Below the pieces are notes generated by a model that was given only the letters and a program-made list of their open reading frames with translations, searched no databases and was not told where the DNA came from. DNA of 47,150 nucleotides, from contig NZ_VCHX02000110.1 in the NCBI RefSeq assembly GCF_005768555.2, positions 1 to 47,150 on the forward strand, in the 5' to 3' direction. The stretch comes from Streptomyces sporangiiformans (GTDB taxonomy: Bacteria > Actinomycetota > Actinomycetes > Streptomycetales > Streptomycetaceae). Of this stretch, positions 1 to 8,293 are shown in pieces (the first letter of the stretch is position 1; every line of letters begins with the position of its first letter). Position numbers and translations under genes: made by a program.

Positions 1-16
1 AGGCCGATGCGGGGGT

Positions 17-35
17 CTGGGGGCGCAGCCCCCAG
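17..35. terminator. GC hairpin downstream of the PAP2 gene
   Basis: CTGGGGGC (17-24) pairs with GCCCCCAG (28-35) around a 3-base loop. It lies about 60 bases past the stop of the PAP2 gene, which runs on the minus strand. Similar 'GGGTCTGGGGGC' hairpins are common between Streptomyces genes. Termination is inferred from position and stem only; there is no U-tract. Confidence 0.5.
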
Positions 36-96
36 GTACGGGATGGGACGGGTAGGGGCGGCGGGGGCGAAAACCACCCCACGGCCCAGCGCAGCT

Positions 97-951
97 TCAG
101 GCTCTCGCGGGCAGGACCGGACGCGGCAGGGCGTACGGCAGTGCCCCGTACCAGACCCACGCCACCGCGAAGCCGAACGCCAGGCACACCATGCCGCCCA
201 CCGCGTCCAGCCAGAAGTGGTTGGCGGTGGCGACGATGACCACCAGGGTCGCCGCGGGATACAGCAGGCCGAGGACACGGACCCAGGGCACCGACGCGAG
301 AGCGAAGATCGTCAGGCCGCACCAGACGGACCAGCCGATGTGCATGGAGGGCATCGCGGCGTACTGGTTCGACATGTTCTTCAGGTCGCCGGAGGCCATG
401 GAGCCCCATGTCTGGTGGACCACGACCGTGTCGATGAAGTCGCCGCCGTTCATCAGCCGGGGCGGGGCGAGCGGATACAGGTAGTAACCGACGAGGGCCA
501 CTCCGGTGGTCGCGAACAGCACCATGCGCGTAGCCGCGTAGCGGCCGGGGTGGCTACGGAAAAGCCACACCAGAACACCCAGCGTGATGATGAAGTGCAG
601 AGTCGCGTAGTAGTAGTTCATGCCGACGATCAGCCACGTCACCGAGTTCACGGCGTGGTTGACGGACTCCTCGACGGCCAGTCCGACGTTGTGCTCCACC
701 TTCCAGATCCAGTCGGCGTTGCGCAGCGCCTGCGCCTTCTGTTCCGGAACCGCGTTGCGGATGAGCGAGTACGTCCAGTAACTGACCGCGACCAGCAGGA
801 TCTCGAACCAGAGCCGGGGGCGACGCGGGGCACGCAACCGGCGCAGGAATCCCTGCTCCACGCGCTCGTCGACCTCGTCCGGGACGGACGCGACGGGCGA
901 TGGAGCGGCCTGCTGACGGCCTTCGAGAGGCGTCGCGGTCGTCTCACCCAT
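97..951 (-). CDS. PAP2-superfamily membrane phosphatase / inositolphosphotransferase-like protein
   Basis: This 284-residue membrane protein belongs to the PAP2 superfamily, whose members move or remove phosphate on lipid-linked substrates. Several hydrophobic segments follow a charged N-terminal tail of about 45 residues. The PAP2 signature is visible as PSMHIGW (His204) and, further on, ANHFWLDAVGG (His245 and Asp249), which would form the phospho-histidine relay. The general form resembles the AUR1/inositolphosphotransferase-like PAP2 subgroup of actinobacteria. The ATG at 951 is chosen because the N-terminus then reads as an ordinary soluble tail. The gene converges on nothing visible in the window, and malR follows on the same strand about 100 bases upstream. 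The substrate cannot be read from sequence. Confidence 0.85.
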   Translation of the reverse strand: MGETTATPLEGRQQAAPSPVASVPDEVDERVEQGFLRRLRAPRRPRLWFEILLVAVSYWTYSLIRNAVPEQKAQALRNADWIWKVEHNVGLAVEESVNHAVNSVTWLIVGMNYYYATLHFIITLGVLVWLFRSHPGRYAATRMVLFATTGVALVGYYLYPLAPPRLMNGGDFIDTVVVHQTWGSMASGDLKNMSNQYAAMPSMHIGWSVWCGLTIFALASVPWVRVLGLLYPAATLVVIVATANHFWLDAVGGMVCLAFGFAVAWVWYGALPYALPRPVLPARA

Positions 952-1030
952 AGGGTCAGAGTCTGCCAGACAATCCGTTCACCACCGATCATCCCTCGGT
1001 CGGTTCCTGGACGCACGTTCTACACCTGAA

Positions 1031-1046
1031 GGAGGCCGTGGCCTCC
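1031..1046 (-). terminator. malR terminator hairpin
   Basis: GGAGGCC and GGCCTCC are perfectly complementary with a GT loop. The hairpin starts four bases after the malR stop codon, as expected for its terminator. There is no T-run, which is usual in Streptomyces. Confidence 0.55.
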
Positions 1047-1049
1047 GCC

Positions 1050-2177
1050 CTACGGACGATTACGGTCCTTGGGGGCCGAAGCCGTCGAACCGCGCACCAC
1101 CAGCTCCGGCATGAACACGAACTCGCTGTGCGGAGCCGGAGTTCCGCCGATCTCCTCCAGCAGCGTCCGCACCGCCGCCTGGCCCATGGCGGGCACCGGC
1201 TTGCGGATCGTCGTGAGCGGCGGGTCCGTGAAGGCGATGAGCGGGGAGTCGTCGAAGCCGACCACCGACACGTCCCGCGGCACGTCCAGTCCACGCTGCC
1301 GCGCCGCGCGTATCGCACCGAGCGCCATCATGTCGCTCGCGCACACGACGGCCGTGCAGTCGCGATCGATCAGGGCGGTGGCAGCGGCCTGGCCGCCCTC
1401 CAGTGTGTAGAGCGAGTGCTGGACGAGGCGCTGCTCGACGTCCTCCGTACGCAGGTCCAACTGGTCCTGCATCGCGCGTACGAACCCCTCTATCTTCCGC
1501 TGTACCGGCACGAACCGCTTCGGGCCCAGGGCGAGTCCGATCCGGGTGTGGCCGAGCGAGACGAGGTGCGTGACGGCGAGGGTCATGGCCGCGCGGTCGT
1601 CGGGTGAGATGAAGGGGGCCTGGACCTTCGGCGAGAAGCCGTCGACCAGCACGTACGGGACGCCCTGGCCGCGCAGCCGCTCGTAGCGCTGCATGTCCGC
1701 GGAGGTGTCGGCGTGCAGGCCCGAGACGAAGATGATTCCGGCGACGCCCCGGTCGACGAGCATCTCCGTCAGCTCGTCCTCGGTGGAGCCGCCCGGAGTC
1801 TGGGTCGCGAGGACCGGGGTGTAGCCCTGCCGGGTCAGCGCCTGGCCGATGACCTGGGCCAGGGCCGGGAAGATCGGGTTCTCCAGCTCCGGGGTGATCA
1901 GGCCCACCAGGCCCGCGCTGCGCTGCCGCAGCCGCACGGGCCGCTCGTAGCCCAGTACGTCGAGCGCGGCCAGTACGGACTCGCGGGTGGTCGTGGCGAC
2001 GCCCGGCTTCCCATTCAGGACGCGGCTGACGGTCGCTTCGCTCACCCCTGCCTGGGCTGCGATGTCGGCAAGCCGTGTGGTCACAGGGGTGGACTGTACC
2101 GGCCGGGTCTCGGCTTGCCCACCAACCGAACGCCGTGTGCGGGCAGTTGTACGGCCCGCTCCGGGCTGCTGCGTCAT
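1050..2177 (-). CDS. malR: LacI/GalR-family repressor of the maltodextrin genes
   Basis: The 375-residue protein has an N-terminal LacI helix-turn-helix at about residues 34-58 (TRLADIAAQAGVSEATVSRV) followed by a full periplasmic-binding-like effector domain. It contains typical segments such as GLITPELENPIF and SVVGFDDSPLIAF. It sits divergent to malEFG-aglA, the arrangement known for Streptomyces MalR (Reg1 in S. lividans), which represses malE and alpha-amylase genes; the specific name rests on that context. The start is the ATG at 2177, preceded by GAGGGAG five bases upstream. The reading frame stays open further upstream, but that extension covers the malE regulatory region and has no family homology. 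The CTTGCAG-type repeats at malE, amylase and pullulanase are its probable operators, and autoregulation is likely. Confidence 0.92.
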   Translation of the reverse strand: MTQQPGAGRTTARTRRSVGGQAETRPVQSTPVTTRLADIAAQAGVSEATVSRVLNGKPGVATTTRESVLAALDVLGYERPVRLRQRSAGLVGLITPELENPIFPALAQVIGQALTRQGYTPVLATQTPGGSTEDELTEMLVDRGVAGIIFVSGLHADTSADMQRYERLRGQGVPYVLVDGFSPKVQAPFISPDDRAAMTLAVTHLVSLGHTRIGLALGPKRFVPVQRKIEGFVRAMQDQLDLRTEDVEQRLVQHSLYTLEGGQAAATALIDRDCTAVVCASDMMALGAIRAARQRGLDVPRDVSVVGFDDSPLIAFTDPPLTTIRKPVPAMGQAAVRTLLEEIGGTPAPHSEFVFMPELVVRGSTASAPKDRNRP

Positions 2178-2310
2178 CGAGCTCCCTCGTGTTCTGGTCG
2201 GCGTCCGCCGCGTGCGCCGCGTCCGTCTCGTCTGCCGCGTGCGCCACGGGAAGGGGTCGTTTCCCGCAAGGGCTGACGAGGCGATGATCCCTGTAGTGGA
2301 GCGGTTGTGG

Positions 2311-2470
2311 CAAGAGCTTGCAGGACCTTGCGGAGGGGGCAATGCCCTGCTGATCGGCCGTAAGCCGCGGGTGGCGGCAGCCTGGCTCAGGTCACGGGTG
2401 AGTAACTGTCCGGCATTCTTGCACTTTTTTGCTGCAAGGACTTTCGCAACTCTTGCAGCGCTGTTACGTT
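2311..2470 (+). promoter_or_regulatory. malR-malE intergenic operator repeats and putative malE promoter
   Basis: The 385-base gap between malR and malE carries CTTGCAG at 2317-2323, CTTGCGG at 2327-2333, CTTGCAC at 2418-2424, TTTGCTG at 2428-2434, CTTTCGC at 2441-2447 and CTTGCAG at 2452-2458. Spacings are about 10 to 13 bases, one helical turn. A possible malE promoter is TTTCGC (2442-2447), a 17-base spacer and TACGTT (2465-2470), so the last boxes would overlap it. The same box order precedes the pullulanase gene, which supports these as MalR sites. Protein binding is inferred. The rest of the gap, 2178-2310, shows nothing else recognisable. Confidence 0.65.
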
Positions 2471-2562
2471 CACGTCGCCCGGCGGCGGCAACGGCGCGGT
2501 CGGCAGGCGGCGGACGGGGCCGCCACCTCAAGCACACGGGCTTTCACCCTCAAGGAGAACTC

Positions 2563-3837
2563 ATGCGGCGTGGCATAGCGGCCACCGCGCTGATGGCGTC
2601 CCTCGCCCTCACGGCGACGGCGTGCGGCGGGGACGACAGCGGTAGCGACCAGTCGGACGGCCCTCTCACGATCACCTGGTGGGACACCTCCAACGCCACC
2701 AATGAGGCGCCGACGTACCGGGCCCTGGCCAAGGACTTCGAGAAGGCCAACCCCGGCATCAAGGTCAAGTACGTCAACGTGCCCTTCGACCAGGCGCAGA
2801 ACAAGTTCGACACCGCCGCCGGCTCCAAGGGCGCCCCGGACATCCTGCGCTCCGAGGTCGGCTGGACGCCCGCGTTCGCGAAGAAGGGTTTCTTCCTGCC
2901 GCTGGACGGCACCGAGGCCCTCGCGGACCAGGGCAAGTTCCAGCCCAGCCTGATCGAGCAGGCCAAGTACGACGGCAAGACGTACGGAGTGCCGCTGGTC
3001 ACCGACACGCTCGCGCTGGTCTACAACAAGGCGATCTTCAAGAAGGCGGGCATCGACGAGGCGCCCGCCACCTGGGACGACCTGAAGACCGCCGCCGCGA
3101 AGATCAAGCAGAAGGCCGGTGTCGACGGCTACTGGGGCTCGACCCAGGCGTACTACGCGCAGTCGTTCCTCTATGGAGAGGGCGCCGACACGGTCGACGC
3201 CGACGCCAAGAAGATCACCGTCAGGTCGCCCGCCGCCGTGAAGGGGTACGAGACCTGGGAGAGCCTGTTCGACGGCAAGGGCCTGCACAAGGCCGACACC
3301 ACCGCCGACGCGTACGCCCACATCCAGGAGGCCTTCGTCAGCGGCAAGGTCGCCTCGATCGTCCAGGGCCCCTGGGAGATCACGAACTTCTACAAGGGCT
3401 CGGCCTTCAAGGACAAGGGCAACCTCGGCATCGCCACCGTCCCGGCCGGCTCCACCGGCAAGGCGGGCGCGCCCACCGGCGGCCACAACCTCTCCGTGTA
3501 CGCCGGCTCCGACAAGGCCCACCAGGACGCGTCGCTGAAGTTCCTGAAGTTCATGACCTCGGCGAAGTCGCAGGAGACGATCGCCCTCAAGAACTCCACG
3601 CTGCCGACCCGCGACGACGCCTACACCGCCGAGGTCAAGGCCGATCCGGGCATCGCCGGCTACCAGACGGTGCTCTCCTCCGCCCAGCCGCGGCCCGCGC
3701 TGCCCGAGTACAGCTCGCTGTGGGGTCCGCTCGACACCGAGCTCAACAAGGTCGCCGGCGGCAATGAGTCGCTGGACAAGGGCCTGAGCAACGCCGAGAC
3801 CGCGATCGCCAAGCTGGTCCCGGACTTCGGTAAGTGA
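2563..3837 (+). CDS. malE: maltose/maltodextrin ABC transporter substrate-binding lipoprotein
   Basis: The 424-residue solute-binding protein has a lipoprotein signal: charged MRRG, a hydrophobic run, and a lipobox ending at Cys21 (TATACGG). It would be anchored to the outer face of the membrane and capture maltodextrins. Family features of group 1 sugar-binding proteins include ITWWDTSN near the mature N-terminus, the YGVPLVTDTLALVYNKAIF segment and MTSAKSQETIA near the C-terminus. The ATG at 2563 has AAGGAG at 2552-2557; an upstream in-frame extension lacks any signal peptide and is rejected. malF and malG follow. No ATP-binding subunit gene is present; in Streptomyces the shared ATPase MsiK, encoded elsewhere, serves this role. 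A strong hairpin just after the stop probably raises malE expression over the permeases. Confidence 0.95.
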   Translation: MRRGIAATALMASLALTATACGGDDSGSDQSDGPLTITWWDTSNATNEAPTYRALAKDFEKANPGIKVKYVNVPFDQAQNKFDTAAGSKGAPDILRSEVGWTPAFAKKGFFLPLDGTEALADQGKFQPSLIEQAKYDGKTYGVPLVTDTLALVYNKAIFKKAGIDEAPATWDDLKTAAAKIKQKAGVDGYWGSTQAYYAQSFLYGEGADTVDADAKKITVRSPAAVKGYETWESLFDGKGLHKADTTADAYAHIQEAFVSGKVASIVQGPWEITNFYKGSAFKDKGNLGIATVPAGSTGKAGAPTGGHNLSVYAGSDKAHQDASLKFLKFMTSAKSQETIALKNSTLPTRDDAYTAEVKADPGIAGYQTVLSSAQPRPALPEYSSLWGPLDTELNKVAGGNESLDKGLSNAETAIAKLVPDFGK

Positions 3838-3843
3838 CCCCGA

Positions 3844-3890
3844 GTGGCCGCCGGGTCCCCCTGATCTCGGGGGAGGGACCCGGCGGCCAC
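3844..3890 (+). other. stem-loop between malE and malF
   Basis: Fourteen bases at 3844-3857 (GTGGCCGCCGGGTC) pair perfectly with 3877-3890 (GACCCGGCGGCCAC), and the inner C/G runs can extend the stem. Hairpins after the binding-protein gene are known in many ABC sugar operons, where they stabilise the upstream mRNA or partly terminate. That role here is inferred. Confidence 0.6.
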
Positions 3891-4001
3891 CGGCCCGCGT
3901 GCCCTGCCCCTGGTCTCCCAGGTCGTATCCCCGGCCTCCCGGTCATCTCCCGGCCTCCCGGCCGGACCCCTGACTGCTGATCTTCCCGAAGGTGTCGAAC
4001 C

Positions 4002-5006
4002 ATGACAGTCGCCATCGACCGAGCGACCGGCAAGCGTCGCGGTGGCCGCGAGCCGCGCCCCGGTCCGTTGCAGCGCCTGAAGCACGCGTACCACAAGTAC
4101 TGGTACGCGTACGCGATGATCGCGCCGGTCGTCGTCGTGCTCGGTGTCCTGGTGATGTACCCGCTGGTGCGGGGCTTCTACCTGACGCTCACCGATGCCA
4201 ACAGCCTGAACTCGGCCCGCCGGATCGGCGTCAACCACATCGACGCCACCTACAAGTTCATCGGCCTGGACAACTACGCCGACATCCTGTGGGGCCCGAC
4301 CGCCTACGACCGCTTCTGGTCGCACTTCATCTGGACGATCGTCTGGACGGTGGTCTGCGTCGCACTGCACTACGCCATCGGGCTCGGCCTCGCGCTGCTG
4401 CTCAACCAGAAGCTGCGCGGCCGCACCCTGTACCGGCTCATCCTGGTCCTGCCGTGGGCCGTGCCCACCTTCGTCACGGTCTTCGGCTGGCGCTTCATGC
4501 TCGCCGACGGCGGCGTCATCAACTCCGCTCTCGAAGCACTGCACCTGCCGGCGCCGCTGTGGCTGGAGGACCCCTTCTGGCAGCGCACGGCCGCGATCAT
4601 GGTCAACACCTGGTGCGGTGTGCCGTTCATGATGCTCTCGCTGCTCGGCGGTCTGCAGTCCATCGACTCCGCGCTGTACGAGGCCGCCGAGATGGACGGG
4701 GCGAGCGCCTGGCAGCGCTTCAGGCATGTGACCCTGCCGGGCCTCAGGCCGGTCGGCTCCACTGTCGTCCTGCTCGGTGTCATCTGGACGTTCAATCAGT
4801 TCGCCATCATCTTCCTGCTCTTCGGTGACACCGCACCCGACGCGCAGATCCTCGTCACCTGGGCCTACTACCTGGGCTTCGGCCAGCAGCCGCGCGACTA
4901 CGCGCAGTCCGCCACGTACGGCGTCCTGCTGCTGTCCCTCCTGATCGTCTTCACCTCCGTCTACCGCCGCTGGCTGGCCCGCGGTGAGCAGCAGCTCGCG
5001 ATCTGA
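4002..5006 (+). CDS. malF: maltodextrin ABC transporter permease MalF
   Basis: This 334-residue permease has about six membrane segments after a basic cytoplasmic N-terminus. The cytoplasmic EAA loop, which contacts the ATPase, reads YEAAEMDGASAWQRFRHV at about residues 225-242. It pairs with MalG to form the transmembrane channel that receives maltodextrin from MalE. The ATG at 4002 has GAAGG about 8 bases upstream. It lies 164 bases after malE, behind the stem-loop, and 13 bases before malG. Assignment to maltose rather than another sugar follows from malR, malE and aglA next to it. Confidence 0.93.
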   Translation: MTVAIDRATGKRRGGREPRPGPLQRLKHAYHKYWYAYAMIAPVVVVLGVLVMYPLVRGFYLTLTDANSLNSARRIGVNHIDATYKFIGLDNYADILWGPTAYDRFWSHFIWTIVWTVVCVALHYAIGLGLALLLNQKLRGRTLYRLILVLPWAVPTFVTVFGWRFMLADGGVINSALEALHLPAPLWLEDPFWQRTAAIMVNTWCGVPFMMLSLLGGLQSIDSALYEAAEMDGASAWQRFRHVTLPGLRPVGSTVVLLGVIWTFNQFAIIFLLFGDTAPDAQILVTWAYYLGFGQQPRDYAQSATYGVLLLSLLIVFTSVYRRWLARGEQQLAI

Positions 5007-5019
5007 GGCAGGAGTTCCC

Positions 5020-5931
5020 ATGAGCACCACGACCCTCGACACCTCCACCGCGGTGACGGACCAGACCCCCGCGGCCTCGCCGGCGCGCAAGGTGCGGCGG
5101 CGCGGCGAGCGGGGCCTCGCCGCCTCGTTCACCTCGCACGGCATCCTGATCGTGGCGAGCCTGATCGCGCTCTTCCCGGTCGCCTGGCTGGTCTTCCTGT
5201 CGCTCGGCCCGGACAAGGACGACTACCTGCACCCCGGACGCATCTTCGGCAGGATGACGTTCGACAACTACGTCTTCGTGCTGCGGGAGACGAAGTTCTT
5301 CGACTGGCTGATGAGCACGCTCATCGTCTCGCTCGGCACCACGGCGATCGGCGTGCTGATCGCCGCCACCACCGGCTATGCCGTCTCCCGCATGCGCTTC
5401 CCCGGCTACAAGAGGTTCATGTGGGTGCTCCTGGTCACCCAGATGTTCCCGATCGCCGTACTCATCGTCCCGATGTACGAGATCATGTCGGAGCTCCAGC
5501 TCATCGACAGCTACCTTGGCCTGATCCTCGTCTACTGCTCGACGGCCGTGCCCTACAGCGCCTGGCTGCTCAAGGGATACTTCGACACGATCCCCTTCGA
5601 GATCGACGAGGCGGGACGCGTCGACGGACTGACCCCGTTCGGCACGTTCGCGCGGCTGATCCTGCCACTCGCCAAGCCGGGCCTGGCGGTTGCCGCCTTC
5701 TACAACTTCATCACTGCTTTCGGTGAGGTCGCCTTCGCCTCCCAGTTCATGCTGGACGACACGAAGTACACCTTCGCCGTCGGCCTGCAGAGCTTCATCA
5801 GCGAGCACGACGCGCAGCGCAACCTCATGGCCGCCACCGCGGTGTTGATCGCCGTCCCCGTCTCCGCGTTCTTCTACCTTGTCCAGAAGAACCTGGTGAC
5901 CGGCCTCACCGCGGGCGGCACGAAGGGCTGA
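5020..5931 (+). CDS. malG: maltodextrin ABC transporter permease MalG
   Basis: The 303-residue protein is the second permease subunit of the maltodextrin importer. It has a soluble N-terminus rich in Thr and Arg, about six membrane helices, and an EAA-type loop reading EIDEAGRVDGLTPFGTFARL at about residues 194-213. The ATG at 5020 is preferred because GGAG lies at 5011-5014; a longer in-frame start overlapping malF has no ribosome site. It follows malF by 13 bases, so co-translation is likely. The C-terminal VQKNLVTGLTAGGTKG is the usual ending for this family. Confidence 0.93.
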   Translation: MSTTTLDTSTAVTDQTPAASPARKVRRRGERGLAASFTSHGILIVASLIALFPVAWLVFLSLGPDKDDYLHPGRIFGRMTFDNYVFVLRETKFFDWLMSTLIVSLGTTAIGVLIAATTGYAVSRMRFPGYKRFMWVLLVTQMFPIAVLIVPMYEIMSELQLIDSYLGLILVYCSTAVPYSAWLLKGYFDTIPFEIDEAGRVDGLTPFGTFARLILPLAKPGLAVAAFYNFITAFGEVAFASQFMLDDTKYTFAVGLQSFISEHDAQRNLMAATAVLIAVPVSAFFYLVQKNLVTGLTAGGTKG

Positions 5932-6040
5932 CGAGCAGGGGAGACCCCAGACCCCGTACCTACGCATTAGTGACCAGAACGCCTCCCCTTGGTCTCGACT
6001 TCGCTGGAGCCGGGGGGGACCCCATCGCATCAAGGACACC

Positions 6041-7732
6041 ATGAGCCAGCACTCCACCGACCCGGCCCCGGCCCCCGCTTCGACGTCAGCCCTCGCCACC
6101 GTCGCCAGACACCGCGACTGGTGGCGGGACGCGGTGATCTACCAGGTCTACCCGCGCAGCTTCGCCGACGGCAACGGCGACGGCATGGGCGACCTGGAGG
6201 GCGTACGGTCCCGACTGCCCCATCTGCGCGACCTCGGCGTCGACGCCGTGTGGCTCAGCCCCTTCTACGCCTCGCCGCAGGCCGACGCCGGCTACGACGT
6301 GGCGGACTACCGGGCAGTCGACCCCATGTTCGGTTCTCTGCTCGACGCCGACGCCCTGATCCGCGACGCCCACGAGCTGGGCCTGAGGATCATCGTCGAC
6401 CTGGTGCCCAACCATTCCTCGGACCAGCACGAGTGGTTCAAGCGGGCGATCGCCGAGGGCCCGGGCTCTCCGCTGCGGGACCGCTATCACTTCCGCCCCG
6501 GCAAGGGCGCCGACGGTGAACTGCCCCCGAACGACTGGGAGTCCATCTTCGGCGGGCCCGCCTGGACGCGCGTCACCGAGCCGGACGGCACCCCCGGCGA
6601 GTGGTACATGCACCTCTTCGCGCCCGAGCAGCCCGACTTCAACTGGGAGCACCCGGCCGTCGGCGACGAGTTCCGCTCGATCCTGCGGTTCTGGCTCGAC
6701 ATGGGAGTCGACGGCTTCCGTATCGACGTCGCGCACGGCCTGGTGAAAGCCGAGGGACTGCCGGACCTGGGCACGCACGAGCAGGTGAAGCTGCTGGGCA
6801 ATGAAGTCATGCCGTTCTTCGACCAGGAGGGCGTGCACGAGATCTACCGCCAGTGGCGGCTCATTCTGGATGAGTACTCCGGTGAGCGTGTCTTCGTGGC
6901 GGAGGCGTGGACCCCCACCATCGAGCGCACCGCCAACTATGTGCGCAGCGACGAACTGCACCAGGCCTTCAACTTCCAGTATCTGAGCACCCACTGGGAC
7001 GCCGACGAGCTCCGCTCGGTCATCGACCGCACCCTGGACGCGATGCGCCCGGTCGGCGCCCCCGCCACCTGGGTGCTGTCCAACCACGACGTCACCCGCC
7101 ACGCCACGCGCTTCGCCAACGAGGCGGGCCTCGGCACGCAGATCCGCTCGGCCGGCGACCGTGACCTGGGCCTGCGCAGGGCACGCGCCGCCACGCTGCT
7201 CATGCTCGCCCTGCCCGGCTCGGCGTACATCTACCAGGGCGAGGAACTGGGCCTGCCCGACGTGGTGGACCTGCCGGACGAGGTGCGCCAGGACCCGGCG
7301 TACTTCCGGGGCGCCGGGCAGGACGGCTTCCGCGACGGCTGCCGGGTGCCGATCCCGTGGACGCGTGACGGGTCGTCGTACGGCTTCGGGTCCGGTGGCT
7401 CCTGGCTGCCGCAGCCGGACGGCTGGGGCGAACTGAGCGTCGAGGCGCAGACCGGTGAGCCGGACTCCACCCTGGAGCTCTACCGCACCGCGCTCGCCGC
7501 GCGCCGCGAGCAGCCCGACCTCGGGGCCGGTGACGCGATCGAGTGGCTGAAGGCGTCCGAGGGCGTCCTCGCCTTCCGCCGAGGCGAGTTCGTGTGCTTC
7601 GCGAACACCACCGGCGAGGCGGTCCGCACCCCGGCGTACGGCCGAGTCCTCGTCGCCAGCGGCGAGGTGACCGTCGCCGACGACGAGGCGAAGCTGCCGG
7701 CGGACACGACGGTGTGGTGGACGACGGGCTGA
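6041..7732 (+). CDS. aglA: GH13 alpha-glucosidase
   Basis: The 563-residue enzyme is a cytoplasmic GH13 alpha-glucosidase with no signal peptide. It would release glucose from imported maltose and maltodextrins. The four conserved GH13 regions are clear: DLVPNHSS, GFRIDVAHG (nucleophile Asp229), VFVAEAW (acid/base Glu288) and LSNHDVTRH (Asp350). The early WWRDAVIYQVYPRSFADGNGDG block is typical of oligo-1,6-glucosidase-like alpha-glucosidases. The start at 6041 has AAGGA at 6032-6036. It lies 109 bases after malG, on the same strand, and ends before a strong terminator, so it is probably the last gene of the malE unit. Streptomyces literature calls the gene here aglA. Confidence 0.93.
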   Translation: MSQHSTDPAPAPASTSALATVARHRDWWRDAVIYQVYPRSFADGNGDGMGDLEGVRSRLPHLRDLGVDAVWLSPFYASPQADAGYDVADYRAVDPMFGSLLDADALIRDAHELGLRIIVDLVPNHSSDQHEWFKRAIAEGPGSPLRDRYHFRPGKGADGELPPNDWESIFGGPAWTRVTEPDGTPGEWYMHLFAPEQPDFNWEHPAVGDEFRSILRFWLDMGVDGFRIDVAHGLVKAEGLPDLGTHEQVKLLGNEVMPFFDQEGVHEIYRQWRLILDEYSGERVFVAEAWTPTIERTANYVRSDELHQAFNFQYLSTHWDADELRSVIDRTLDAMRPVGAPATWVLSNHDVTRHATRFANEAGLGTQIRSAGDRDLGLRRARAATLLMLALPGSAYIYQGEELGLPDVVDLPDEVRQDPAYFRGAGQDGFRDGCRVPIPWTRDGSSYGFGSGGSWLPQPDGWGELSVEAQTGEPDSTLELYRTALAARREQPDLGAGDAIEWLKASEGVLAFRRGEFVCFANTTGEAVRTPAYGRVLVASGEVTVADDEAKLPADTTVWWTTG

Positions 7733-7775
7733 GGGTCCGTCACGTAACCGGTCTCGCAGTCACCTGCGGTCGACT

Positions 7776-7813
7776 CCAGGGCCCGCCGCCCGGTTCGGGG
7801 CGGCGGGCCCTGG
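7776..7813 (+). terminator. terminator of malEFG-aglA
   Basis: A perfect 16-base stem, CCAGGGCCCGCCGCCC (7776-7791) against 7798-7813, closes a six-base loop 44 bases after the aglA stop. A short T-rich run (GTCTTTCTC) follows. It is the most convincing transcription stop in this part of the window. Confidence 0.8.
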
Positions 7814-7850
7814 TGCGTCTTTCTCGTTGCCGCACTCGCCGGCACCTGCG

Positions 7851-8261
7851 TCAGCCGTAGTACATGACGGTATAGATATCAAGCGGAAGGAAAAGCGCCA
7901 CCCAGGCAAAGATCGTATAGGTCGCGAAACGCCATCCCGTGACGTCGCCGATCTCCACGGTCAGACGAGAGCTCGGAGGGTTGTCGCGGTCATAAATGAC
8001 CTCGACTTCTTCTCCCTGGTTCGCGTAGGGCCATCCTCGACCTTCGGTTCTCCTCCTCAAAGGCTTCGCGGCGTCCACTGGCACGTACTCGTAAACGGAG
8101 AAGTAGGCTCCTTCGTCCGACACAACCCTTATGCATCGTCCTGGCACGGTGATTCCTCGTCGGCGCAGATTCCACCTGACCACAAGCGGCCACGCCACGA
8201 AAGGGAGAAACAAGAGAGGAGCGACGGTCAGAATTCCAACGATCCAGATGGCGGGATGCAC
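7851..8261 (-). CDS. DUF3592-type membrane protein
   Basis: This 136-residue protein has one hydrophobic helix at each end (about residues 5-30 and 112-133) and a beta-rich loop between them. The loop holds GEEVEVIYDRDNPPSSRL, which matches the DUF3592 pattern of a short domain ending in 'V.YDP.NP'. Its function is unknown. The GTG start at 8261 is preceded by AGGAGG with good spacing. It is the first gene after the mal terminator and faces it, so it marks the beginning of the accessory stretch. Confidence 0.7.
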   Translation of the reverse strand: MHPAIWIVGILTVAPLLFLPFVAWPLVVRWNLRRRGITVPGRCIRVVSDEGAYFSVYEYVPVDAAKPLRRRTEGRGWPYANQGEEVEVIYDRDNPPSSRLTVEIGDVTGWRFATYTIFAWVALFLPLDIYTVMYYG

Positions 8262-8293
8262 AATCAGCTTCCTCCTGTGCTCCTATGGGCTCG

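Noticed and set aside
1987..2562. Upstream extension of the malE frame
   Set aside because: It runs over the malR start and operator region and would remove the lipoprotein signal.
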